Source: Chlorobiota bacterium
GTDB taxonomy: Bacteria; Bacteroidota; Bacteroidia; Bacteroidales; F082
DNA length: 38,263 nt
Direction: 5' to 3'
NCBI GenBank assembly: GCA_013151215.1
Contig: JAADIS010000046.1
Location: forward strand, 23,660-61,922
A program made the translations under genes and the position numbers. Below are positions 1 through 7,251 of the stretch, one piece after another. A model generated the notes under the pieces. It was given only the letters and a program-made list of their open reading frames with translations, ran no database searches and was not told the DNA's origin. The first letter of the stretch is position 1. Every line of letters begins with the position of its first letter.

Positions 1-184
1 AGTTTAGATTACCCCTTGGCACTATCTGTCGAGGGGTTTTTTTATGGAACATTGGAGCGGGGCGAGAAGTCTATCCCGAGAGCAACGCGACACGGGAAGC
101 CCCAGAGGGATCACAGAAGTTCAGACTACCCCTAGCATTGAATGCCAAGGGATTTTTTATTGAACATTGAGCCGGGGCGAGAAG
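1..184. repeat. Two-copy hairpin-bearing repeat (period 117 bp)
   Basis: Bases 1-69 and 118-184 are near-identical. Both begin AGTT.AGA.TACCCCT, pass through a hairpin followed by a T run, and end in ATTG..GC.GGGGCGAGAAG. In copy 1 the stem is CCCCT/AGGGG followed by seven T; in copy 2 it is CCCT/AGGG with an inner GCAT/ATGC pair and six T. The arms changed together while pairing was kept, which suggests that structure matters or that these are two related mobile or terminator units. The left end is cut by the window, so more copies may lie upstream. No credible gene is seen here. Confidence 0.6.
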
Positions 185-373
185 AGTATATAGGACAATG
201 GGGGCCCTTCTAAAATCTCAAATCGTTGATCGGTGTTCATTATTTAAAAAAAAGGAATATCGAATGATGAATTACGAATGATGATATTTATTTGTAACGG
301 AACTTCCTTTCAAAAAATCAAAAAATAATTCACATAGCCTATATACAGCAAGGCTTTCGTAGGTTTTCGCAGG
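185..373. other. Gene-free AT-rich stretch beside the transposase
   Basis: No gene is seen. The stretch contains a close direct repeat, CGAATGATGA at about 261 and again at about 277, in an A-rich context. Sequence of this style often sits beside mobile elements in Bacteroidota (from memory, not searched). The left boundary of the IS element probably lies here, but I could not find a convincing terminal inverted repeat. Confidence 0.3.
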
Positions 374-377
374 CTAT
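334..377. repeat. Inverted repeat ATAGCCT/AGGCTAT at transposase 3' end
   Basis: A perfect 7-bp inverted repeat (334-340 and 371-377) with a 30-nt loop overlaps the stop codon of the minus-strand transposase. The loop holds degenerate CGAAAGCCT / GCGAAAACCT units when read on the minus strand. A related block is found at 2091-2136. It may be a transcript-end structure or part of the IS end. Confidence 0.4.
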
Positions 378-1972
378 TTTTTCTTAGCCACCTTTTCTGT
401 TAATCCCAATGCCTCTAATATTTGATTAGTGTGTTGCGGAAGTTTTGAGGGCTTTGTTTTTATGACCTTTCCTTTGAACGTATATTCTATATACTGGATT
501 TTGTCCAAACTTGCAATCGCAAATTTGCGCGTATATTCCAAGTGATGGATTTTATCGGAGATATATTTTGTTATCATGTATGCCAACATTACAACAAGAA
601 CATGACCTCTTGTCCTGTCTTTTTTGCGCACAAAAATTGGCCGCAGTTCTTCAATAGTGGTTTTCATAGTTCTAAATGCATATTCAACCAAGCCCAGATC
701 CATATATCTGTCGTGAGCAACTTTCGTATCCAGTTCTTGTTTGGGAACCTCTGTTTTAACAACATAACAGCCATCTAGCTCTGCTTGTTTTTCTTTTTTT
801 GATTCATCAATGCCGATGTTGAACTTGCGGTCTTCTTTCTCTATCGATATTATTCCTTTTAGCTTCAATTGCGATAATTTTTCTTCTATCCTCGCTTGTG
901 CCACTTCGGCACTGGCCCTTGGGTGTTCCTGTAAGTATTGGTTCTGGCTTTTGACAAAACCCTCTCCTCTTTCGACCCGCTCCTGTCTGTTGTTTGCAAT
1001 CTCTTCTGCCCTGTATCTGTTTTTTCGTAAAATATACCTGACACCGTCTTGGTCTTGAACTTCGATCATTTCATCCTCAAACAATTGTAGCTGTATGATA
1101 TTTCTGTCTATCAAGGTTCTGATCTGTGCTTTTGTTATGGTCGTCAAATATCCCCATTTATATTTGCCCGATGCCATTTCGTCCATCTGTGCAGATTTGA
1201 CCATGCCTTTGTCGCCAACAAAGACCACTCGCTCAACACCAAATGTTTCTTTAAGTTTTTTCAACTGGGACGATACTGTTTTTGTGTCCCCGGTATTGCC
1301 TTCAAACACTTCGATGGTTAACGGGCAGCCCTCGCTGTCAAGCATTAACCCGACAACTATTTGCATCTTGCCCTTTTTCTTGTCCCTGTTGTATCCATAA
1401 GCGGCAAGCTCGTTTTGTGTTCCCTCAAAATATGATGAGGTTACATCATATAAAAACATCTCTTTCACTTTTTTGTCTTTATAGCGATGTTTGAAAATCT
1501 TTTTTTCGATCCGCCGTTGGTTTTCGCTTAACCAGTCCAGGTTGGCATACAAACTGTCCTCATTGAAATCCGACACATTAAAGACCCCGTCAATGTCTTG
1601 GCTCTTAACCCATTGGTTGGCAATGTGGTTTCGTGATTGCTGGGCGATGATCCTTCCTGCTATCTGAACCATTGCCAGCTTTGCCTGCTTGCTTTTGCCC
1701 AATGCCTGCGATATCCCCAGATCATCGGCAATGTGCCTTATGACTTGGATTGCCCCATAAGCCTTGCCATTGGACAGCTCCATGTCATCCATGGAGACAA
1801 CGGCCTTGCCCTTTAGTAGTTTTTCCAGGTCGTCAACGATTTGCTTGGGCCACTTTGTTAATGTGGCGATGGTTCTGTGCTTGACCTTTTTGCCCTCGCG
1901 ATAGTTCTCCATCAATACAACTGAATGGTACACCTTATCTTTTGCCTTGCGCCGAGTTCTCTGAATAAACAT
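374..1972 (-). CDS. IS1634/IS4-like DDE transposase
   Basis: A 532-aa protein that starts at the methionine of MFIQRTRRKAKDK. The N-terminal 90 residues are basic and compatible with DNA binding. A DDE catalytic core follows: the first Asp in FLYDVTSSYFEG, the second Asp in VFVGDKGMVK, and the catalytic Glu in the C-terminal segment VEYAFRTMKT...LRPIFVRKKDR, which is the signature context of IS1634-type transposases. The length is normal for the family (about 500-570 aa) and there is no frameshift, so it is probably functional. The annotated IS ends are unknown. It sits beside a broken IS110 gene, so this is a repeated insertion site. An upstream start at base 1999 is possible but adds only nine residues (MWLSCKIIF). 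Confidence 0.9.
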   Translation of the reverse strand: MFIQRTRRKAKDKVYHSVVLMENYREGKKVKHRTIATLTKWPKQIVDDLEKLLKGKAVVSMDDMELSNGKAYGAIQVIRHIADDLGISQALGKSKQAKLAMVQIAGRIIAQQSRNHIANQWVKSQDIDGVFNVSDFNEDSLYANLDWLSENQRRIEKKIFKHRYKDKKVKEMFLYDVTSSYFEGTQNELAAYGYNRDKKKGKMQIVVGLMLDSEGCPLTIEVFEGNTGDTKTVSSQLKKLKETFGVERVVFVGDKGMVKSAQMDEMASGKYKWGYLTTITKAQIRTLIDRNIIQLQLFEDEMIEVQDQDGVRYILRKNRYRAEEIANNRQERVERGEGFVKSQNQYLQEHPRASAEVAQARIEEKLSQLKLKGIISIEKEDRKFNIGIDESKKEKQAELDGCYVVKTEVPKQELDTKVAHDRYMDLGLVEYAFRTMKTTIEELRPIFVRKKDRTRGHVLVVMLAYMITKYISDKIHHLEYTRKFAIASLDKIQYIEYTFKGKVIKTKPSKLPQHTNQILEALGLTEKVAKKK

Positions 1973-2090
1973 AAATATAATTTTACAACTTAGCCACAAA
2001 GATACAGATACGCATATAATACTTATACGAAAGGATTATAAGTAAATGTTATTAACAATTACCTTAGCCACATGTGTTTGGGTATAAAAG

Positions 2091-2136
2091 TAGCGCAAGG
2101 CATTCTACAGTGTGGATTACGAGGTTTTTCGCGCTA
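2091..2136. repeat. Inverted repeat TAGCGC/GCGCTA, related to the block at 334-377
   Basis: TAGCGC (2091-2096) and GCGCTA (2131-2136) pair across a 34-nt loop. The block shares GCAAGGC and then CG-AGGTTTT-CGC-GCTATTTT, in the same order and orientation, with the block at 334-377. On the minus strand each copy lies immediately after a transposase stop codon (IS1634-like at 374, IS110 stub at 2139). Confidence 0.35.
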
Positions 2137-2138
2137 TT

Positions 2139-2283
2139 TTAGGCAGGAAGTTCCGATATAAATAGCAGGTCGAAAAGTTCCTGATTACCCATTTTACTCA
2201 TTCTCGGACGCCCGTTGATTGATGTTCCAGACCTTCGAATAATGGGTGTTATTCCACAATAAGAGCCATAGTGCTGCTGCAGA
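2139..2283 (-). pseudogene. C-terminal remnant of an IS110-family transposase
   Basis: The minus strand reads about 45 codons ending in a TAA whose complement is at 2139-2141. The peptide contains HYGSYCGITPIIRRSGTSI followed by NGRPRMSKMGN, the C-terminal Transposase_20 signature of IS110/IS1111 recombinases (an 'AYxGxxP..xxSGTSIxGRxRxSKxGN' pattern). A stop codon lies directly upstream in the same frame, and the RuvC-like N-terminal catalytic part is absent, so only a fragment of a roughly 340-aa gene is left. It is too short to be a working gene. Confidence 0.75.
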
Positions 2284-2425
2284 CCCTACGTAAGTCAAGA
2301 CTTATATGCGCTGATAAAATCAGCCAAATTATTTGAAAAAGCAATGAGTTTTCGAAATGCCAGTGATCTATCTTGTTATGCAACGGTCTTCATCTAATGC
2401 TCTCATGAACCGATAAGTCCTAAAG
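2284..2425. other. Intergenic remnant region
   Basis: No gene is seen. This AT-rich sequence lies between the IS110 stub and the 3' end of the alanine-dehydrogenase-like gene and is probably further decayed mobile-element or flank sequence. Confidence 0.3.
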
Positions 2426-3574
2426 TTAACTTTTTATAAAATCATGCGGGTAAGCTAGCATGCGATTCTGAAAAGTTAAAACTGACTCTTTTTTAATCAC
2501 ACCACCATCGATATTGATAGCCTTTTGAATTGTAGGATTTTTCATCCAACTTTTAGGACCCCCTAAAATTGTTGGCAAATAACCAATTAGCGCTGCGGAT
2601 ATCGACCTTGAAGCACTTTCCCAGAGATAACTCGGGGTGTGGTCAACTGCATAATAGTCGATGTCATCGATATTAAGAATTGGGGTCTTAAAAGTTGTGG
2701 GCTTAGCAAAATAGAACCCCATACCTTCGTCGCAACTTACATCAATAATTAAGCTACCTGATTTTAAGCTATCTTTTTCATCTTCTGTGACAAAATCAAT
2801 CGGGTTATCTGTGTCCTGATAGGTGCCATTAATAATGATTTCGGATTCACGTATTAAATCGGACAAAGGCCGAACTGTGCCATCATGTTCAATAGTTATC
2901 ATTCTGGCCTCCCCGTCATTACCTTTACGAACACGAACATAATGAACATCTAAAATCTCTTCACGCACCTCATAATCAGGTCTTTGGATACAAATCGTGA
3001 TATCACGGAAACCATGAGCCTTGAGTGCGTAAATAGCTCCGCGACTAACTGCCCCAAAACTAAAAATAATTACTTTGCGCTGGTTACCATAATGACCATC
3101 AATACCCTTTAATTGTAATGCGTGAATAACTGCACAATAGCCTGCCATCTCATTGTTCTTATAAAATGTATGTCTTCCTATTTGGCCGTTAGGAGACCAA
3201 ACAAACATGTCCTCAAATGCAATTAGGGTTAATCTTCGATCTATTGCAGCTTGTGTAATATCTACTTGCTGTGCGCTGTGCGGATAACCCCAAATGAACC
3301 CCCCTGCGCGTATTTCTTGTAAATCTGCTAACACAGGTTTCGCAATAATTACCGAACCTATATCAACCAATAATTCCTGACGGGAAGCAACTCCTCCAGC
3401 TTGAGAAACAAAAAAATCATCATCTAAACCAAAAGGTAAACCATATCCCTTTTCAAAAATTAATTGTTTCCTAATATCCTCCGATATACGTGATAGATGA
3501 TCCGGATGAATTGGTACGCGTTTTTCATCTTCTTTTCTCGAAGTTCCAATAACTCCTAAACTTAGTTTTTTCAT
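2426..3574 (-). CDS. Alanine dehydrogenase / N5-(carboxyethyl)ornithine synthase-like oxidoreductase
   Basis: A 382-aa protein, chosen from the ATG with a strong Shine-Dalgarno site (AAAGGAG, 5-nt spacer). The N-terminus GVIGTSRKEDEKRVPIHPDHL is the AlaDh/PNT N-terminal signature with the KRVPIHP substrate-site motif. The mid-region IIFSFGAVSRGAIYALKAHG is a Rossmann-type NAD(P) site. The C-terminal HTPSYLWESASRSISAAL block is typical of the carboxyethylornithine-synthase branch. The family makes or oxidises alanine, or reductively couples pyruvate to the side-chain amine of ornithine or lysine, in the cytoplasm. Which substrate applies here cannot be told. It has no visible operon partner on its strand and is divergent from a methyltransferase gene. 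The Shine-Dalgarno use and the neighbouring IS elements suggest acquisition by transfer. Confidence 0.75.
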   Translation of the reverse strand: MKKLSLGVIGTSRKEDEKRVPIHPDHLSRISEDIRKQLIFEKGYGLPFGLDDDFFVSQAGGVASRQELLVDIGSVIIAKPVLADLQEIRAGGFIWGYPHSAQQVDITQAAIDRRLTLIAFEDMFVWSPNGQIGRHTFYKNNEMAGYCAVIHALQLKGIDGHYGNQRKVIIFSFGAVSRGAIYALKAHGFRDITICIQRPDYEVREEILDVHYVRVRKGNDGEARMITIEHDGTVRPLSDLIRESEIIINGTYQDTDNPIDFVTEDEKDSLKSGSLIIDVSCDEGMGFYFAKPTTFKTPILNIDDIDYYAVDHTPSYLWESASRSISAALIGYLPTILGGPKSWMKNPTIQKAINIDGGVIKKESVLTFQNRMLAYPHDFIKS

Positions 3575-3579
3575 GAATT

Positions 3580-3586
3580 CTCCTTT
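3580..3586 (-). promoter_or_regulatory. Strong Shine-Dalgarno site AAAGGAG
   Basis: On the minus strand AAAGGAG sits five bases before the ATG at 3574. This fixes the start and makes the longer reading frame reaching back to 3694 unlikely. Such a site is unusual here, because most other genes in the window have none. Confidence 0.75.
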
Positions 3587-3991
3587 GCTAATTCTGTTAT
3601 AAAACAAATTAATACCGGCCCGACTATCCTTAATCCAATGAGAGACAATTTGCTGGAATGAAAGATTTATTGATAAAGCAGTAAAAAGTAGCAATGACTG
3701 ATTGAAATAAAAAATTGTACAGACCAGTTGTAAAGATACTCCATTTTCCTAAAAGATGTTTGAATTATAAAACTGCCATCGAAATAGAGTATAATAATAA
3801 ATAATAACTTCAACGGATGACATCGAATCATAGCCCATTGCAGGTTTAGCAGTCATTAAGAAAAACGAGAAGTGAGATAAAAATCTCAATCAAAATCCTG
3901 GCCCGGTTTCCTCAGGGTATAATAAAATTACTACATTAGCATCGCCTAATAGAAGGAGTATGCACATTTATGTAAGTGAAGTAATTGCAAG
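3587..3991. promoter_or_regulatory. Divergent intergenic region
   Basis: No gene is seen. TATAAT occurs at about 3920 upstream of the methyltransferase and another TATAAT at about 3790. A small perfect hairpin GAGAT-AAAA-ATCTC lies at 3874-3887. AAGGAG at 3953-3958 lies one base before an out-of-frame ATG and twelve bases before an ATG-TAA minimal frame, so it does not clearly serve the methyltransferase start at 3992. Promoter assignments are tentative. Confidence 0.3.
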
Positions 3992-4699
3992 ATGGACCAA
4001 GGATTGTTTAACAAAAAAATCACTCAAATCGAGGACAATATATTTGAAGTTGAAGGTCTTCGCAAAGGTGAATATGATGTTCAGGCAATTCAATATGACA
4101 GATTGATCAGCAATGGCTTATACAATAGGATAATGTGGGGCAATGCTCCTGATGCATATACTGATTTCTGCAAAAGCGGATTGGAAAGCCTGAACGATGG
4201 AATTGTTGCCGATATCGGGTGTGGCACCTTGAGTTTTACGTATAAAGCTTATGCTGAACACCACAAGAAAAACATATTTCTGTGCGACCAATCTTATGAG
4301 ATGCTAAAGATTGGGGAAAATCGACTAAGTAATATTTGCGATGACCTGTCAACTATTAAGTTTCTCCGTTCAAACGCACTGGATATGCCCTTCAAAGAAA
4401 ACAGTGTTCAAGCTGTTTTAACATTTGGGTTGTTTCATGTTTTTAAAAATCCCTCAGGGCTAATATGCGAAATCGCAAGGATATTACTGCCTGAAGGACA
4501 ATTATTTCTAACAAGTCTTTGTACAGACAGAAAACTTAGTGCTAAATATTTAAATTTCCTCCATAAAAAAGGACATGTTGCCAAGCCACTTAGTTCAATA
4601 GAGATTAAAAATATTATCGAAGAAAATGGAATTAAAGTGTCCGGGTTCAATGTTAAAGGCGGTATGGCTTATATTTCAGGAACGAAGGACAAGTCGTGA
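3992..4699 (+). CDS. Class I SAM-dependent methyltransferase
   Basis: A 235-aa cytoplasmic protein of the UbiE/Methyltransf_11 type. SAM motif I is VADIGCGTLSFT at residues 72-83. The acidic residue ending strand beta2 is in IFLCDQS (about 95-101). Motif IV-like ALDMPFKENSVQAVLTFGLFHV follows, then motif post-I/VI around EIARILLPEGQLFLTS. About 70 residues precede the SAM fold and probably form a lid or substrate cap. The substrate cannot be predicted. It stands alone, divergent from the alanine-dehydrogenase-like gene and followed by a GC-rich hairpin. Confidence 0.8.
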   Translation: MDQGLFNKKITQIEDNIFEVEGLRKGEYDVQAIQYDRLISNGLYNRIMWGNAPDAYTDFCKSGLESLNDGIVADIGCGTLSFTYKAYAEHHKKNIFLCDQSYEMLKIGENRLSNICDDLSTIKFLRSNALDMPFKENSVQAVLTFGLFHVFKNPSGLICEIARILLPEGQLFLTSLCTDRKLSAKYLNFLHKKGHVAKPLSSIEIKNIIEENGIKVSGFNVKGGMAYISGTKDKS

Positions 4700-4734
4700 G
4701 TTGATTTTATAAGAGGATTGAGAGTATTTGTCTT

Positions 4735-4781
4735 AGCCCGGGGAATGCCTTCAGACGAAGGTTCTTTTGTAACCCCGGGCT
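4735..4781. repeat. Nested GC-rich hairpin downstream of methyltransferase
   Basis: A perfect 9-bp inverted repeat AGCCCGGGG (4735-4743) / CCCCGGGCT (4773-4781) encloses a second stem CCTTC/GAAGG (4748-4752 and 4757-4761) with an AGAC loop. There is no T run after it, so it is not a textbook terminator. It may still end transcription of the methyltransferase gene, or be a REP-like mobile repeat or a small structured RNA. Confidence 0.55.
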
Positions 4782-4915
4782 GATTATAAACCGAGGTTTT
4801 CAGAAAAGGAAATATGCATTTCCCAAGTTCCCGACTTGTATTGTAGTAAAAAAATATTATACTGGGACTAACCTGGTGCATATCACTTATGTAACTGTTA
4901 TGCAGAATATTATGT

Positions 4916-4945
4916 TTTGTACAATGTCATATCAAAGTATATTTG
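4916..4945 (+). promoter_or_regulatory. Bacteroidota-type promoter of the electron-transfer operon
   Basis: TTTG (4916-4919), 18 nt, then TATATTTG (4938-4945) matches the Bacteroidota -33/-7 consensus TTTG...TAnnTTTG exactly in both boxes. Transcription would begin near 4952, leaving about a 90-nt leader before the ATG at 5042. Confidence 0.6.
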
Positions 4946-5041
4946 AATGAAGAAATCCAAAAATTCAATTGATTTAATTGTAATAATAGCAACTTTTATG
5001 ATACCTTTGTGTCTATTAATGCTAATGTTATAAATTCACAA

Positions 5042-5911
5042 ATGACGAAAAGGGTTCATTTCTTTTATATTGCCAGCATGTCGGCCGTAGTGGCAGGCAT
5101 AACCGCCTATATCGCATACAATGGCCTAAGCTATTACGATACAGGTATAGAGGACCGCTTTTATCACGATGCCCATCAGGCATTAAAACCAAGCGGATAT
5201 TTGGGGCACGCCTATGGGATAATCGGCACCCTGTTTATGATTATCGGGGTAAGCATCTATATGATGAGAAAAAGGGTAAAGTTTATGTCAAGGTGGGGGC
5301 TATTGAAACATTGGCTCGAATTCCACATATTTCTTTGTACCTTAGGGCCTATTTTGGTCTTGTTCCATACATCCTTTAAATTTGGCGGAATAGTATCGGT
5401 GAGCTTTTGGAGCATGGTAGCCGTTTTTGCCAGCGGGGTGATAGGCCGCTTCATATATATACAGATCCCCCGTACGGTGGAAGGACGCGAGCTCAGCTTG
5501 AGCGAAGTAAAAGAAATGAAGGTCGATTTAAACTCCGCCCTGATGTCGGATTATAAATTACCGGCAGATGGTTATAAACTTATAGTTGAAGGACTTGAGT
5601 CGAGGAAGGATATTACTGCCGGCAACGCTTTTGTCAGGTTCCTCAAAAAATATTTTAACGACAGGAGAAACCTGAAACTCGTCAAAAAAATAATAAGGAA
5701 AGAAGGGATAAATAGAGAGGACGGAAAAAAGATACTCGCTATTGTCAATGACGAGATTTATATTAACAGGCGCATCGACCGTTTGCTCACCATGCAAAAC
5801 CTGTTTAAATACTGGCATGTTGCTCACCTTCCCTTTGCAATAATAATGCTCGTAATAATGGTCATCCATGTCGGCGTAACCCTGACATTTGGTTATAGAT
5901 GGATATTTTAA
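5042..5911 (+). CDS. Ferric-reductase-like dihaem cytochrome b, inner membrane
   Basis: A 289-aa membrane protein from ATG 5042; a GTG at 5009 would add 11 residues. There are four strongly hydrophobic segments: about residues 8-30, 55-75, 90-140 (two close helices) and 262-282. Two helices each carry a His pair 14 apart, H95/H109 (HIFLCTLGPILVLFH) and H262/H276 (HLPFAIIMLVIMVIH). This is the transmembrane bis-haem pattern of ferric-reductase-like and related cytochromes b. A basic soluble loop (about 150-250) separates them. It is followed one base later by the FAD/Fe-S gene, so the two products probably form one inner-membrane complex moving electrons between a cytoplasmic or quinone donor and the periplasmic multihaem cytochromes. 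The donor is inferred. Confidence 0.75.
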   Translation: MTKRVHFFYIASMSAVVAGITAYIAYNGLSYYDTGIEDRFYHDAHQALKPSGYLGHAYGIIGTLFMIIGVSIYMMRKRVKFMSRWGLLKHWLEFHIFLCTLGPILVLFHTSFKFGGIVSVSFWSMVAVFASGVIGRFIYIQIPRTVEGRELSLSEVKEMKVDLNSALMSDYKLPADGYKLIVEGLESRKDITAGNAFVRFLKKYFNDRRNLKLVKKIIRKEGINREDGKKILAIVNDEIYINRRIDRLLTMQNLFKYWHVAHLPFAIIMLVIMVIHVGVTLTFGYRWIF

Positions 5912-5912
5912 G

Positions 5913-7247
5913 ATGAACGAAATTGTACTTGAGGAAATATTGACTTATGGTATAGTGGGGTTTTTAATCCTCATAGTTATAATAATATACTTGCGCAAAA
6001 AGAGCAAGGCATCCAAAATAGTCGAACAGAAGATTGCAATAGCCAAGGAAGAAGGCTTGCACGAACCCGTTTCGCTTCATCCGGTTATTGATATTGGCGG
6101 CTGTATCCAAACGGGGGCCTGCATAGCTGCCTGTCCCGAAAAAGACATTCTTGGTATAGTAAGGGGGAAAGCAACAACTATAAACGCCTCGCAGTGCATA
6201 GGCCATGGGGCTTGTTTCCACGCTTGCCCAACCGAGGCAATATCCCTGTGCATCGGGACGGAGAAAAGAGGCGTTGAACTGCCGCACGTTTCCCAGAATT
6301 TCGAATCCAACCTCCCAGGCATTTCCATTGCCGGCGAACTGGGAGGCATGGGGCTTATCAGAAATGCCGTGGAACAAGGAAAACAAGCAAGTGAATATAT
6401 TGCAAAAAGCATCAGCAAGAACCATAATGCCGATTACGACCTATTGGTCGTAGGGGCCGGCCCCGCAGGGATTTCAGCCACCCTAAGCGCAAAGAAGAAC
6501 AACCTCAAGGTCATCTGCCTCGAACAGGATTCGCTTGGAGGCACGGTTTATACATTTCCGCGATCCAAGATAGTAATGACGGCCCCCATGGACTTGCCCC
6601 TTTACGGAAAAGTGAGGCTTAGGGAAACAAGTAAAGATGAATTATTGAAAATATGGACTACGGCCATCGAAAAGAACAATATCGAGGTGGCGGAAAAATC
6701 AAAGGTTGAATCAATTGACGCAAAAGACAACTATTTTGTTGTCGGCACCAAGGAAGGCAAGACGTATTCGGCCAAACACGTATTGCTTGCCATTGGCAGA
6801 AGGGGAACCCCGAGGAAACTGAATGTCGTTGGCGAGGAATCGGAAAAAGTGGCCTATAAGCTCCTCGAGCCCGAGGACATAAGCGGAAAAGACATAATGG
6901 TAGTGGGCGGCGGCGACTCGGCCATCGAATCGGCTATGTTGCTTATGGACAACAACAATGTCAGTATTTCTTATCGCAAAGATGCTTTTGCAAGGCTCAA
7001 ACCAAGGAATAGGGAAAAAATACATGCATTGATGGAACAGGAAAAACTTAAAGTTTTATTCAACACCAATGTAGCTGAAATTGAAAAAGAATACGTAACA
7101 CTTAAATCTTCTGATGACGACAGTAGCAAAAAAATCAAGAACGACCTTGTGTTTATATTTGCGGGAGGCGAGCTGCCCTCTGTGTTTTTAAATAAGATAG
7201 GTCTCCAAATAACCAAGAAATACGGCGAAGCCGTTTTAAAACATTAG
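5913..7247 (+). CDS. Membrane-anchored Fe-S / FAD-NAD(P) oxidoreductase
   Basis: A 444-aa protein. Residues 10-27 form one transmembrane anchor. A ferredoxin-like domain follows with two motifs, C64-x5-C70-x3-C74-P and C95-x5-C101-x3-C105-P. Both lack the second Cys of the usual CxxCxxCxxxCP (Thr and His occupy it). A thioredoxin-reductase-like two-dinucleotide flavoprotein domain starts at about 175, with the FAD site VVGAGPAG (179-186) and the NAD(P) site VVGGGDSAIES in the middle. There is no CxxC disulfide, so it is not a thioredoxin reductase. The start at 5913 is one base after the cytochrome b stop, and it ends four bases before the 20-haem cytochrome. It probably exchanges electrons between NAD(P)H and the cytochrome b, in either direction. 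The partner and substrate are inferred from context. Confidence 0.8.
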   Translation: MNEIVLEEILTYGIVGFLILIVIIIYLRKKSKASKIVEQKIAIAKEEGLHEPVSLHPVIDIGGCIQTGACIAACPEKDILGIVRGKATTINASQCIGHGACFHACPTEAISLCIGTEKRGVELPHVSQNFESNLPGISIAGELGGMGLIRNAVEQGKQASEYIAKSISKNHNADYDLLVVGAGPAGISATLSAKKNNLKVICLEQDSLGGTVYTFPRSKIVMTAPMDLPLYGKVRLRETSKDELLKIWTTAIEKNNIEVAEKSKVESIDAKDNYFVVGTKEGKTYSAKHVLLAIGRRGTPRKLNVVGEESEKVAYKLLEPEDISGKDIMVVGGGDSAIESAMLLMDNNNVSISYRKDAFARLKPRNREKIHALMEQEKLKVLFNTNVAEIEKEYVTLKSSDDDSSKKIKNDLVFIFAGGELPSVFLNKIGLQITKKYGEAVLKH

Positions 7248-7251
7248 TGAA

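Noticed and set aside
3960-4106. 49-codon frame starting just after AAGGAG, upstream of and overlapping the methyltransferase
   Set aside because: The spacer is one base, too short, and the peptide resembles nothing. It overlaps the clear methyltransferase frame.
5913-7247. Thioredoxin reductase
   Set aside because: The flavoprotein fold is similar, but the redox CxxC is absent and a transmembrane helix plus ferredoxin motifs precede it.
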